The position numbers and the translations under genes were made by a program. DNA of 37,413 nt, taken from contig CAIJNR010000058.1 in NCBI GenBank assembly GCA_903822055.1, positions 1-37,413 of the forward strand. Direction: 5' to 3'. This DNA comes from an uncultured Francisellaceae bacterium (GTDB lineage: Bacteria; Pseudomonadota; Gammaproteobacteria; UBA6186; Azoamicaceae). Position 1 is the first letter of the stretch. Every line of letters starts with the position of its first letter. The notes below the pieces were generated by a model that worked only from the letters and a program-made list of their open reading frames with translations, searched no databases and had not been told where the DNA came from. Shown here piece after piece: positions 1-10,109 of the stretch.

Positions 1-669
1 AATCATTCCTTGTCGTAATTCACTAGATTTAACTATATTGTCGTTTTTAAGTTTTGGAGTATCTTCAAAACTTAAAATTTGGCTAAATTTTTCCACAACC
101 TCACTATTATAAAGAATACCACTACGCTCTTTGATATAACTAAATGCTTCAAATTCATTTACTTGTTTTTGAAAAAATCTTCCAAAACAAATTTTATGAT
201 AATCGACAGCAACTGCTAATATTTGGGCAGCTAAAGGTATGGCATCTCCTCGCAAGCCTTTTGGATAACCACTACCATCTAAATATTCTTGATGATGCAA
301 AATAAGATCAGCAACTGGTTGTAAAATATCCACTGACATTAATGACAAATATCCCATTTTAGGTATTTGTTTTAATAACATTATTTCGCTTGAAGTTATG
401 TTTTGCTGATTAAGATCTTTTTGTAATTTAGGTGGCGCGCAAAATACACCTATTTCGTGCAATAATCCAGCATAATAAATATAATGAGTTTCTGGTTTTT
501 TAAGCCCTAAACTAATTGCTAATACTAATGCACGATCTGCAACTTGTTTAGCGTAACCGCTAACATCACCTCGCATTAACTCAGAAATATTTGCTAACAG
601 TTCAATTAAAGCTTTGCAAGTTAAATCACATTTTTGTAACAATGCTTGATATTTTTCGTTGTCTTCCAT
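1..669 (-). CDS. HD-GYP domain protein, 3' end outside the window
   Basis: The reverse strand is open from an ATG at 669 to the window edge (223 codons, no stop). The protein has a short helical N-terminus and then an HD-GYP-like domain. The motif LLHEIGV is at about residues 69-75, and HHQEYLDGSGYPKGLRGDAI covers about 129-148. The DGSGYP and LRGD parts match the family of cyclic-di-GMP phosphodiesterases. The usual HD pair reads HE and the following IGK reads IGV, so metal binding may be altered and activity is uncertain. No receiver domain precedes it, and the C-terminus cannot be seen. The gene lies downstream of serS on the same strand, with a palindromic repeat between them. Family assignment is firm; catalytic competence is not. 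Confidence 0.85.
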   Translation of the reverse strand, partial: MEDNEKYQALLQKCDLTCKALIELLANISELMRGDVSGYAKQVADRALVLAISLGLKKPETHYIYYAGLLHEIGVFCAPPKLQKDLNQQNITSSEIMLLKQIPKMGYLSLMSVDILQPVADLILHHQEYLDGSGYPKGLRGDAIPLAAQILAVAVDYHKICFGRFFQKQVNEFEAFSYIKERSGILYNSEVVEKFSQILSFEDTPKLKNDNIVKSSELRQGMI

Positions 670-696
670 AACTTTATTCTCCTAAAGTAACTGTGG

Positions 697-775
697 AAAA
701 ATAACTTATACTTTTTTCACTCGCTAAACTCGCTGTGCTCAGACAAACGCTCGTTTAAAAGTATAAGTTATTTTT
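697..775. repeat. Palindromic element, copy 1 (between serS and the HD-GYP gene)
   Basis: Perfect 19-nt inverted arms at 697-715 and 757-775 enclose a 41-nt core (cactcgctaaactcgctg and onward to acgctcgttt). The right arm contains the serS stop codon and part of its last codon. The core recurs at 16711, 23742 and 25470. The stem followed by a T-run on the reverse strand could also terminate serS transcription. Confidence 0.9.
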
Positions 776-2045
776 GCAAAGTTCCTAATTGAATCATACC
801 TCCAAGATATGGTTGTAGTTTAGCAGGTATATTTATCGTTAGATCAGCGTTTTGATGATTTTCTAAAAATGGTACCATGATCCTTGGAGTAGCAATTGCT
901 GTATTATTTAAAGTGTAGCAATATTTCATTTTACTTTCTGCATCACGATAACGAAGATTAGTTCTTCTAGCCTGCCATTCATGTAAAGATGAACAGCTAT
1001 GAGTTTCTCTATATTGATTTTCGCTAGGTACCCATGCTTCAATGTCATATTGGCGAATTTTACCAGCCCCCATATCCCCAGTACATACATCGACTACTCT
1101 ATAGGGTAATTCTAAATCTTGAACTATTTCTTCCGAGGTATTAAGTAGCTCTTTATGCCAATATTCAGCTTCTGTGGCGTCATTTTTACAAATAACAAAT
1201 TGCTCTACTTTATAAAACTGATGGACCCTAATAAGACCTCTTGTATCACGTCCAGAACTACCTGCTTCTCTTCGAAAACACGGAGAAAAACCTGCATAAA
1301 GAATTGGTAAATCAGCTTCTGTAAGGTTATCGCCACCATGCAATGCATTAAGTACAACTTCTGCAGTTCCAGTTAAATAAAGTTCATCTGATGGAATAAA
1401 ATATACTTGATCTTTACCAGTTGGAAAATGCCCAGTTCCTACAAAAGCAAATTCTCTAGCTAATGCAGGAACTGTTATAAGAGTAAAACCCTTTCTCTTC
1501 ATTTTTTCCATACCAAATCGTAAAAGAGCCATTTCTAAAAGAACCATATCATTAGTAAGGGCATAGCTACGACTACCCGTCACTTTAGCTACTCTTTCCA
1601 ACTCTGCCCAATTGTTTTTTTCTAAAATTGTTACATGATCCAATGGTGTAAAACCAAATTTTGTTTGAACTCCAACACGTTTAATTTCTACGTTTTCACT
1701 TTCATCAATTCCTATTGGAGCATCTTGAGAGGGAATATTTGGAGTTAATAACAATAATGACTCTAATTCATTTTCAAAAGTTTTTAGGCATGGTTTAAGA
1801 TCTTCGATTTCCATACTAATTTTGCGACCTTTTTCTATAGCCACTAATCGATCTTGATCTTTTAATTTTGGAACTTGCTTAGCGTTAATATTTTTTTCTT
1901 CTTCTAACAGCTGCATGTTTTTTTTCAATTCTAAGATATTAGCATCAATTCTAAGTAGTTCATCTAAATTTAAATTGATATTTTTAGTTTTTATTGCGTT
2001 ATTAACTAAATCTTTATTTTGACGAATAAATTTTAAATCCAGCAC
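768..2045 (-). CDS. serS: Seryl-tRNA synthetase
   Basis: This class II aminoacyl-tRNA synthetase charges tRNA-Ser (and tRNA-Sec where present) in the cytoplasm. The 425-aa length is normal for bacterial SerRS. The N-terminal ~110 residues form the charged coiled-coil arm that holds the long variable arm of the tRNA (MLDLKFIRQNKDLV onward). The class II core follows, with motif 2 as FRREAGSSGRDTRGLIRVHQ and the motif 3 region near the C-terminus (NNTAIATPRIMVPFLENHQ). The ATG start gives the canonical MLDLKFIRQN beginning. The stop codon lies inside the arm of a palindromic repeat. In E. coli the order is ftsK-lolA-rarA-serS; here about 2.4 kb of accessory DNA separates lolA from serS and rarA is missing. 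Confidence 0.98.
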   Translation of the reverse strand: MLDLKFIRQNKDLVNNAIKTKNINLNLDELLRIDANILELKKNMQLLEEEKNINAKQVPKLKDQDRLVAIEKGRKISMEIEDLKPCLKTFENELESLLLLTPNIPSQDAPIGIDESENVEIKRVGVQTKFGFTPLDHVTILEKNNWAELERVAKVTGSRSYALTNDMVLLEMALLRFGMEKMKRKGFTLITVPALAREFAFVGTGHFPTGKDQVYFIPSDELYLTGTAEVVLNALHGGDNLTEADLPILYAGFSPCFRREAGSSGRDTRGLIRVHQFYKVEQFVICKNDATEAEYWHKELLNTSEEIVQDLELPYRVVDVCTGDMGAGKIRQYDIEAWVPSENQYRETHSCSSLHEWQARRTNLRYRDAESKMKYCYTLNNTAIATPRIMVPFLENHQNADLTINIPAKLQPYLGGMIQLGTLQK

Positions 2046-2154
2046 TATTATCCTCTCTTATTAAAACCATTAGTCAAACAACTAACGATTGGTTGACAAT
2101 TCATATCTCTTAAATTATTTGAATTTATTATACAATTCATTGTCAATAAAAAAT

Positions 2155-2391
2155 ATGGCACTGATTAAATGGATGCCGCCTTTTTACTTAACAATAAGTT
2201 TAAAGGTATCAAAAGTTAAAGTTGTTTTAAAAAAACGATTAAGCCAAAAAGGATTAACCGAATTAATAGCAAAAATACCGCTATGCTCAATTGGAATGGA
2301 AGCCTGCAGTACTGCACACTATGTGGCCAGGAAGTTAAGCATTATGTTACATGATTACGAGGTTTGCGACAAAAACTTAAGGTGCACTTAA
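2155..2391 (+). pseudogene. IS110-family transposase N-terminal remnant
   Basis: A short open stretch encodes KVVLKKRLSQKGLTELIAKI followed by IGMEACSTAHYVARKLSIM. This matches the conserved N-terminal DEDD-region segment of IS110/IS1111 transposases (typically KRLxRxxLxxFxAxLPPCxIGMEACxxAHYWARxLxxLGH). The similarity stops at about residue 70 and the frame closes after 78 codons, so the rest of the roughly 330-aa transposase is gone. The open frame extends upstream to 2089, but that part shows no family signal. The 3' end touches the stop of the convergent ORF at 2388. It is a decayed mobile-element fragment with no transposition function. Confidence 0.7.
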
Positions 2392-3305
2392 GTTTTGAAA
2401 AAATGCCCGCTAGAAAGCGTTAATTGCTGTCTATCGTTTGGTAATAATGCAAGTAATGTAGGTTCTTCATTGGTACTAAGATGCTCTCTTATGCATAATC
2501 CCAAATCACTTGGTATCTTTAACCTTGTACCAAATAAAATAAGCACTGCTTTAGATGTTCTTTGGATCTTTTGTATTAAAGTTTGTATTAAAGTAAGGAT
2601 ATCTTCTTTGCTACTACAACAATCAGCTATTCTTCTTTCATCCTCGATCTGTGTGTCACTCAAATCACCACCTTCTCCTGCCCTATGATCGTGAGTACGT
2701 AACCAGCACGGATCTATGCTGTTAATATAGGCTCTAGCAACACTTAATGCTGTGAATGAATCAGTAATAGATGTATCCACCACCACCATATCACAAAGCA
2801 TTTCTCTCAATACTTTATCTATATTTAAATCCATAGTAAAGGCGATTGGAGTATTTATCTCAAGCTGTATAGATCTTAAGCTGTTAGAATCATGTTTGTG
2901 TTGTTGCAACAAATTGATTATTTTAACCACCACTTTGCTTGTTCTAATCTCCTTACAAGGATTTTGCATTATTTGTGCTAAGACTTCACTGTTATATGCA
3001 ACGTCTAGGATCCTTAAAACCTGTCTTTCAGTACGTGCTTTTCTTGCAATGCTAAGTAAAAGCAACCCTTTTGGATTATACCCACTATATCTTGAACTTC
3101 TCAATGAACGATTTTGTGCATAGAGTATAAGGTTATCTAATTTTTGTTGGTTTAAATCTAGCGATCCTGATATAATCTTTTCCCTCTCTTCTAATTCAGA
3201 CCACTCGTTTAATATACGTCTAATAAGATCAGCATACTTTTCTGTGTAAATATCCTCCACTAGCGTTATTTGTTCTAGATCATTTTGAAATTGTAGCATT
3301 GGCAT
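2388..3305 (-). CDS. Hypothetical protein, 305 aa
   Basis: I do not recognise this protein. It is soluble, with no signal peptide or membrane segment. It is largely helical with many charged residues, and a polar segment (THDHRAGEGGDLSDTQIEDE) sits about two-thirds of the way along. The start is placed at 3305 because a GGAG lies 7 nt upstream of that ATG; an in-frame ATG at 3341 would add 12 residues (MILVRHCVRRYK) but has no obvious ribosome binding site. It lies in an accessory patch between serS and lolA, flanked by an IS110 remnant and an Rpn remnant, so it was probably acquired. A secreted effector is possible in a Dot/Icm organism, but nothing in the sequence proves it. Confidence 0.6.
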   Translation of the reverse strand: MPMLQFQNDLEQITLVEDIYTEKYADLIRRILNEWSELEEREKIISGSLDLNQQKLDNLILYAQNRSLRSSRYSGYNPKGLLLLSIARKARTERQVLRILDVAYNSEVLAQIMQNPCKEIRTSKVVVKIINLLQQHKHDSNSLRSIQLEINTPIAFTMDLNIDKVLREMLCDMVVVDTSITDSFTALSVARAYINSIDPCWLRTHDHRAGEGGDLSDTQIEDERRIADCCSSKEDILTLIQTLIQKIQRTSKAVLILFGTRLKIPSDLGLCIREHLSTNEEPTLLALLPNDRQQLTLSSGHFFKT

Positions 3306-3557
3306 TTTATATCTCCGTACACAGTGACGAACAAGAATCATTGAAATTTAATTATCATTAAATATTTTAGAGAAATTGCCACATAAATACTATTGTAACA
3401 TCACATATTCATGGATCAATTAATGATAAAAGAATCTACTAAACGTACCACTTTTTATGATTAGCTTGCCCCTTAGACAAATTTATTAAATAAAAGCAAA
3501 CTTTACTAGCATTTGGTATTCCAGTAATTATTATTTTTACTTTCTCATTATTTGTAG

Positions 3558-3698
3558 ATGAAAAAGGGAATGGAGAAAGGAATAGTAAAAGGCATAGAAC
3601 AAATAGCTATCTCTATGTTAGAAAAAGGTTTACAACCAAAACTTATTAGTGAAATAACAAAGTTAACTGTTAAGCAGATTACTAATTTAGCAAGTTAG
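3558..3698 (+). pseudogene. C-terminal remnant of an Rpn-type PD-(D/E)XK nuclease
   Basis: A 46-codon open stretch begins MKKGMEKGIVKGIEQIAISM and continues with LEKGLQPKLISEITKLTVKQ before its stop. The repeated EKGIxKGIEQ helix followed by a short helix-turn-helix is typical of the tail of Rpn-family recombination-promoting nucleases (transposase-31-like). The catalytic PD-(D/E)XK domain is absent, and a TAG precedes the ATG in frame. The rest of the 3342-3785 gap is AT-rich and shows no other gene. Confidence 0.55.
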
Positions 3699-3815
3699 CT
3701 TGGAAAATCTTGCTTCTCTATCACATCATCAATTTTACTTGTTACGTGTTTTTATATAAAATAACTATAAATAATTATAATAATAATGAATACACACGTA
3801 AAAATCAGGCGTAAC

Positions 3816-4406
3816 ATGTCAAAATGTAAAAATGAACTTAGTCTCGATTTGAATTCTCTAAATGAATCAAAATCTGAGGTTTCTTTAGTGAAGAACATAA
3901 ATAAAACCATTTCTACACCTAGACCTTGGGTTCGTTATTTTGCAAGATCCATAGATGTTCTCTCATTTTCTTTAATGCTTGGAGTTTTAATAGGTATTTT
4001 TGCTCCAAACTTACTAGACACGCCAGATATAGTTTTGGGGTTTGTAATAGCATTTGTTTGGATTTTTATAGAAACGTTATTGTTATCAAGTATTGGAACT
4101 ACGCTTGGCAAGTGGCTATTGTGCGTAAATTTGACAAATAGAGATGGTAATAAATTATCATTCATTGAATCGTTTAAACGAAGCATTTGTGTATGGTTCA
4201 ATGGTTTAGGTATGGGTATACCGCTGATAACTATGCTAACCCAATGGAGTGCATACAGTAAGCTACAGAAACAAAATATAACCTCATGGGATAAGAACAA
4301 TGATTTTATAGTGACACATGGCAAGGTAGGATTTATACGAAAATTAGCTGCAATTATTTTATTTATAGTTTTTTTCAGCTTTATAATAATAGGAAAAAAA
4401 GCATAA
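3816..4406 (+). CDS. RDD family membrane protein
   Basis: This small inner-membrane protein belongs to the RDD family, whose molecular role is mostly unknown (some members affect ion or osmotic homeostasis). The family motif is visible as RPWVRYFARSIDVLSFSLML, with conserved Arg and Asp at the start of the first membrane helix. A second helix follows (VLGFVIAFVWIFIETLLLS), then TLGKWLL, the usual RDD loop. A late helix is near the C-terminus (AAIILFIVFFSFIIIG). The start at 3816 is preferred because AGG lies 6 nt upstream; an in-frame ATG at 3786 would add 10 residues without a clear ribosome site. It faces lolA tail to tail and belongs to the accessory patch replacing rarA. Confidence 0.8.
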   Translation: MSKCKNELSLDLNSLNESKSEVSLVKNINKTISTPRPWVRYFARSIDVLSFSLMLGVLIGIFAPNLLDTPDIVLGFVIAFVWIFIETLLLSSIGTTLGKWLLCVNLTNRDGNKLSFIESFKRSICVWFNGLGMGIPLITMLTQWSAYSKLQKQNITSWDKNNDFIVTHGKVGFIRKLAAIILFIVFFSFIIIGKKA

Positions 4407-4445
4407 CCTCTAAAAGGGTTTTGTTACATTTTAACCTAAAAAATA

Positions 4446-5123
4446 CTACTCCTCTATTACATCCACCCCATCTGGTACAGTAAATTTAAATAATTTATTG
4501 TCCACAGTATTTTTAAATTTAACAAAATTAAAAACAGTTTCTTGATCTAATTGATCATATAACCGCAACATAGTTAATTGCTTAGATTTATTAAAACCCA
4601 AATGAGCTTTAGTAAAAGAATCTTCTTCTGAAGGATTATTGTTTTTATTATTTAATTCAAAACAATAATCTGTATTACATTCATTATTTAAATTCACTAC
4701 ATTAAAATTATTTAACATCTTTTGTAAATCACCAAATAATAAACTGGCAATTTTAGTATTAGTTATTTCTGATGAAAAATTTTTAACCGTAACTTGCTCT
4801 AAATCTAGATCATAATTCCAAATTTTATTGCCATCGGTAACAATTAACATATGATCAGGTGATAACACTTGCCAATGTAATAAATTTGGTTTTTTTAGTT
4901 GTATTGTGCCTAATTGTTCTTGAAGTATCAATCCAGATTTATTGGTAACAGTTTGAGTAAAATGCGCATTAATAATAGTAATGTTGTTTAACATTTCTGT
5001 TAATTGTGTTGCGGCAATATTATCTTGAATATGATCTGCATATGTTAAAATAGGAAATAATAAAATTAAAGTTACACTTAAACTTAAAAATTGAAAAAAC
5101 ATGAGTTTTTTGCGTAGATCCAC
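4446..5123 (-). CDS. lolA: Outer-membrane lipoprotein chaperone LolA
   Basis: LolA is the periplasmic carrier that takes lipoproteins from the LolCDE exporter to the outer membrane. The 225-aa protein has a signal peptide (basic DLRKK, hydrophobic stretch to about residue 28, likely cleavage after TYA). The family start of the mature domain follows, with INAHFTQTV and the beta-strand segment GTIQLKKPNLLHWQ. The DGNKIWNYDLDLEQVTV segment is also diagnostic. The start is a GTG with AGGAG 8 nt upstream; an overlapping ATG two bases earlier is out of frame and closes quickly. It follows ftsK by 28 nt, the conserved ftsK-lolA operon. Dot/Icm lipoproteins such as DotC and DotD in this window would plausibly depend on this route (inference). 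Confidence 0.93.
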   Translation of the reverse strand: MDLRKKLMFFQFLSLSVTLILLFPILTYADHIQDNIAATQLTEMLNNITIINAHFTQTVTNKSGLILQEQLGTIQLKKPNLLHWQVLSPDHMLIVTDGNKIWNYDLDLEQVTVKNFSSEITNTKIASLLFGDLQKMLNNFNVVNLNNECNTDYCFELNNKNNNPSEEDSFTKAHLGFNKSKQLTMLRLYDQLDQETVFNFVKFKNTVDNKLFKFTVPDGVDVIEE

Positions 5124-5151
5124 ATTATTATCTCCTATAAAAAATAATCTT

Positions 5152-7596
5152 TTAATTGCTACTACCAGGTGGTGGTGGTGCTAACACTTCTCTAACACCA
5201 TTGTTTTGATTAGACACTACGTTTTGGTTTTGCATATCTTCTATTAACCTGGCTGCTCTATTAAATCCTATTTTTAAACGACGCTGCAAATAAGAAATAG
5301 AAGCTTTGCGCGAACTAGTTACTATTGCAACTGCTTCGTCATATAATGGATCTAATTCTTCACAAGGATCTGTACCAACAATATTTTCTGATAAATCTTG
5401 CATTTTCTCTAAACTAATCACAAAATTATCTCGTTCCCCATCTGGATTAGACTCTTTTAATGCTGTTACGACTTTATGTACTTCTTCGTCACTTACAAAC
5501 GCACCATGAATTCTAACAGGAATACCACTACCTGGTGGTAAATATAATAAATCACCATTTCCTAATAATTGCTCTGCCCCCTGTTGATCTAAGATAGTCC
5601 TAGAATCAATCCTAGATGAAACTTGAAAAGCAATTCTAGTTGGAATATTAGCCTTAATTAATCCAGTAATAACATCGACAGATGGTCGTTGTGTAGCTAA
5701 AATCATATGAATTCCAGCAGCTCTTGCTTTTTGAGCAATACGTGAAATTTGCTCTTCTACTTTTTTACCAACGACCATCATCATATCTGCAAATTCATCA
5801 ATAATAACTACTATATACGGTAGTTTTTCTAAATATTTTTTATTTTGGAGATCTTCTGGAACTGCTGCATTGTAAAATGGATGCATAATCGGATTACGAG
5901 TACTACTTGCAGCCTGGACTTTATGATTAAAACTTAATAAATTTCTAACTCCAATATTAGACATTAATTTATATCTACGCTCCATTTCAAAGACACACCA
6001 ATTAAGTGCATTAGCTGCATCTTTCATGTCTGTAACAACTGGAGTTAATAAATGTGGTATTCCATCATAGATTGACAGCTCCAACATTTTTGGATCAATT
6101 AATATTAACCTAACGTCATCTGGAGTTGCTTTAAATAAAATGCTAAGCAGCATTACATTGACCCCCACAGATTTTCCCGAACCTGTGGTACCTGCCACTA
6201 AAAGATGTGGCATTCTAGATAAATCAGTAACTACTGGTATACCTGATATATCTTTTCCTAAAGCTAAAGTAAGCGGAGAATTAGACATTATATACTGTTC
6301 CGATGATAATATTTCTCTAAGACGTACTAAAGCGCGTTTCTTATTAGGAATTTCTAATCCAACTACTGTTTTACCAGGAATGACTTCGACTACCCTAACT
6401 GATGGTACAGAAAGTGAGCGAGCCAGATCTTTAGATAAGGTCGTAATTTTGCTAGCTTTAGTCCCCGGTGCTAGCTCCATTTCTATTCTGGTAACGACAG
6501 GTCCTGGAAAAATATTTGCAATTTGCACAGAAATGCCAAAATCCGCTAATTTAGCTTGAATATTTGCTGGATCTGGCAAGTTTTCTGTATAATACTTAAG
6601 ATCTTCACTGCTAGATTTTTCTAATAAATTCACTGAAGGTAAATTAGAATTTTTATTAACAATATTTTTACTAATAATACTAGTCTTATTTTTTATTTGT
6701 TTAATAAAATTTCTAGCAGCCTCATGTTGAACATCGATTGAATTAGGTACAACAGGTTGCGGTAATACAGCTGCAGCTTTGATGGGTAATACAGGTGATT
6801 CTTTAACAAATTTAATCGATTTATTAGATTCTTTAACAGAAATAACTGCACCGCGTTTTTTATTTATTTCTAAAATCTTTAATAATAAAATTGTTACGCA
6901 ATTTTTCGTGCTAGTAAAAATATAAAAAACATTTTTACCAATTATAATTAATGTTTTTTTAACTAACAAATGGATTATTTTTATAAGGTTAAGCCAAGAA
7001 ATTCCCGTCATGGCCGTTATACCTGCCAACATACAAGGAATTAAAATTATAACTGCCCCCCAAAAGTTAGCATGTTTAGAAAAATAATCACTTAAGGCAT
7101 CCCCTAATACACCACCTGAGGATACTGGCATAACCAAATGAACAATCATTATTTTATAACGACAAAACAAACTAATTATTCCACATCCCGATAGTACAGT
7201 TATACTAAAACCAAAAATTCTAACAACCCACAACAATATAGTATTGCTGAATTGTTTATTCACCAATATAACAAAAGCACTATAAATGAACATAACTGGG
7301 AACAAATATGCAGAAACACCAAAAAAATATAAAAACAAATCAGCACACCATGCCCCTACATTTCCTGCCATATTAGAAATTTGCAAATGTTGGGCAGTTC
7401 TAGACCAACCAGGATCGAACTGATGATAACTAAAAAATGCAATCAAAAAAAATATTGAGATTGCCAATAAAATTATTAAGCTACCTTCTTTAATATGATT
7501 AAAAATTATTAAATTAGTACCAGAATAAGAATGAACTTGGTTTTTGCGGTTAGCTGCAGAGTTTTTTTTGTTTAATCGGTTTGTTTTATTACTCAT
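5152..7596 (-). CDS. ftsK: DNA translocase FtsK
   Basis: FtsK is a septal membrane-anchored DNA pump that moves chromosome termini across the closing septum and activates XerCD at dif. The N-terminus has four or five membrane helices (about residues 30-210). A fairly short linker follows, then the alpha/beta motor. Walker A is GTTGSGKS at about residue 470, Walker B is [11 protein letters not shown], and the [20 protein letters not shown] segment is typical. The last ~65 residues form the winged-helix gamma domain ([20 protein letters not shown]) that reads KOPS-like sites. About 814 aa is at the short end for gammaproteobacteria, where linkers are often long. The start at ATG 7596 ([11 protein letters not shown]) is preferred to an upstream TTG at 7605. 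It is divergent from trxB and forms an operon with lolA. Confidence 0.97.
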   Translation of the reverse strand: MSNKTNRLNKKNSAANRKNQVHSYSGTNLIIFNHIKEGSLIILLAISIFFLIAFFSYHQFDPGWSRTAQHLQISNMAGNVGAWCADLFLYFFGVSAYLFPVMFIYSAFVILVNKQFSNTILLWVVRIFGFSITVLSGCGIISLFCRYKIMIVHLVMPVSSGGVLGDALSDYFSKHANFWGAVIILIPCMLAGITAMTGISWLNLIKIIHLLVKKTLIIIGKNVFYIFTSTKNCVTILLLKILEINKKRGAVISVKESNKSIKFVKESPVLPIKAAAVLPQPVVPNSIDVQHEAARNFIKQIKNKTSIISKNIVNKNSNLPSVNLLEKSSSEDLKYYTENLPDPANIQAKLADFGISVQIANIFPGPVVTRIEMELAPGTKASKITTLSKDLARSLSVPSVRVVEVIPGKTVVGLEIPNKKRALVRLREILSSEQYIMSNSPLTLALGKDISGIPVVTDLSRMPHLLVAGTTGSGKSVGVNVMLLSILFKATPDDVRLILIDPKMLELSIYDGIPHLLTPVVTDMKDAANALNWCVFEMERRYKLMSNIGVRNLLSFNHKVQAASSTRNPIMHPFYNAAVPEDLQNKKYLEKLPYIVVIIDEFADMMMVVGKKVEEQISRIAQKARAAGIHMILATQRPSVDVITGLIKANIPTRIAFQVSSRIDSRTILDQQGAEQLLGNGDLLYLPPGSGIPVRIHGAFVSDEEVHKVVTALKESNPDGERDNFVISLEKMQDLSENIVGTDPCEELDPLYDEAVAIVTSSRKASISYLQRRLKIGFNRAARLIEDMQNQNVVSNQNNGVREVLAPPPPGSSN

Positions 7597-7636
7597 TATC
7601 TTCAAATGTTTTCATTTTTGCCGAAACTAGCCATAA

Positions 7637-8632
<996 letters not shown>

Positions 8633-8635
8633 AGC

Positions 8636-9955
8636 ATGAGTTGTTTTTGCGAAAATTTTCATTTGAAAAATTTAACTTGTTTTGCAGCAGGTTTTGCAAT
8701 TATTTCTAGTATTCTTATAACTATTAGACAATTATCCCCCATTGTTGGCGAAAACATTATTATAATGGGCCTTACTATAGCAACATTTTTAATAGCAATA
8801 TATTTTGGTTATAATAGCCATAAAAATTCTAATAAAACTCCTGTTACCAATACTCTGCAAAAAAATTTCCTAATTATAGCAAGCATATTTGGGATTGGGT
8901 TATCATATGTTTTTGTGGAATTGTTTAACTTAATTATTATAACTGTCAAACCAAACATTAGTGTTTTTTTTATTTTATTTAATTTTTTATTAATAATAAT
9001 TGCACCAATTGCATATTTTTTTGGCAAATCTAAAATATTTATAAATAATGCCAGTATGGTTGGAATATTAGCAGGTTCTATAGTTACCCCAATGCTATTA
9101 ATGAGGTTTGTTGGTATTGCAACGACTGTATTTATAATTTTTTTATTGTTTATTTTAATTTCTTTAGAAGAAACAATAAGAGAAACTTCAAAATATCAAA
9201 AACATACTAATTTTAATAAAAATTTTAACAAAAAAATTAATTTGTTATATTTGTTAATAATTCCAATTTGTTATTATTTAAACATTACTATAGAAAAAAA
9301 ATTCTTCACTGTTACTAATGCTTATGGAAATTATAAAATTATACATGGCGTTAATAATAAAATATTTAGCATAAATCAATCTCCAAGTTCCATGATACAA
9401 CAAGATACTAAACAAGGCTTCTCATATATAGAATTAATCAAGAAAATTTTATTTAATGATCTTGGTTTTATCAATAAAAATATTTTAGTCTTAGGGGCTG
9501 GTGGTTTTTCTTTTACAGCAGATGGAAATAAAGATAATACAATAACATATGTTGATATAGATCCTGACTTAAAAAACATCGTAATCGAACATTTCAGTAA
9601 AAACATTTATGGTGATTTTAAAGTGGCAGATGCAGCTGTCTTTGTAAAAAATGCTAAACATAACAAACAAAAATATTCAGCTGTTATATCTGATGTCTAT
9701 AGCACTAAACATGTTATACCATCACATATTTTAAGTGCTGAATATTTAGAAGATATTCGTTTTATATTAGAGGATAATGGCGTTGCAATATTTAATATTA
9801 TTGCCAAACCAGGTTTAAATGACAGTTATTCTTGTGATATTGATCGTAAAATTCGAATGATTTTTCCTAAGTGCATGGCAATTCCATTAAATTATTATGC
9901 TGATAAAGTAAGTAATATTATTTATGTTTGCGCGTCAACACAATTTCCGAAGTAG
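8636..9955 (+). CDS. Membrane-anchored spermidine-synthase-like protein
   Basis: The first ~225 residues hold about seven hydrophobic segments (for example FLIIASIFGIGLSYVFVELF and NASMVGILAGSIVTPMLLMR). The C-terminal ~200 residues form a Rossmann methyltransferase/aminopropyltransferase fold. The nucleotide loop is ILVLGAGGFSFTADG, the acidic strand end is TYVDIDPDLKNIVIEHF, and the post-II segment is KYSAVISDVYSTKHVIPSHI. This architecture resembles membrane-bound spermidine synthase homologues, some of which are fused to transporters. The aspartate in VISDVYS is where polyamine aminopropyltransferases have a catalytic Asp, but substrate cannot be deduced. It is tightly linked to trxB (3-bp gap), so the two are probably cotranscribed. 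Confidence 0.7.
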   Translation: MSCFCENFHLKNLTCFAAGFAIISSILITIRQLSPIVGENIIIMGLTIATFLIAIYFGYNSHKNSNKTPVTNTLQKNFLIIASIFGIGLSYVFVELFNLIIITVKPNISVFFILFNFLLIIIAPIAYFFGKSKIFINNASMVGILAGSIVTPMLLMRFVGIATTVFIIFLLFILISLEETIRETSKYQKHTNFNKNFNKKINLLYLLIIPICYYLNITIEKKFFTVTNAYGNYKIIHGVNNKIFSINQSPSSMIQQDTKQGFSYIELIKKILFNDLGFINKNILVLGAGGFSFTADGNKDNTITYVDIDPDLKNIVIEHFSKNIYGDFKVADAAVFVKNAKHNKQKYSAVISDVYSTKHVIPSHILSAEYLEDIRFILEDNGVAIFNIIAKPGLNDSYSCDIDRKIRMIFPKCMAIPLNYYADKVSNIIYVCASTQFPK

Positions 9956-10109
9956 CGGTTTCAAACTATGATCTCCACCCCGTATCGTAATTTGGTTATA
10001 GATACATGTTTTATATAATGTCTCACAAATTAGGAATGGTATTCCGTATTTATATATATAAATTATTTATTGTTAATTCTGTTGAAATTTTTACGCTAAT
10101 GCAGCAACT

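Noticed and set aside
3935..4324. 129-aa frame antisense to the RDD gene
   Set aside because: The forward strand carries a recognisable RDD family protein; the antisense product has no family features.
6140..6559. 139-aa frame antisense to ftsK
   Set aside because: It is a shadow of the conserved FtsK motor region with no independent signal or ribosome site.
9956..10109. Possible tRNA or terminator between the spermidine-synthase-like gene and the pilin-like gene
   Set aside because: No cloverleaf or conserved T-loop was found, and the only hairpin (ggaat/attcc) is too short to call.
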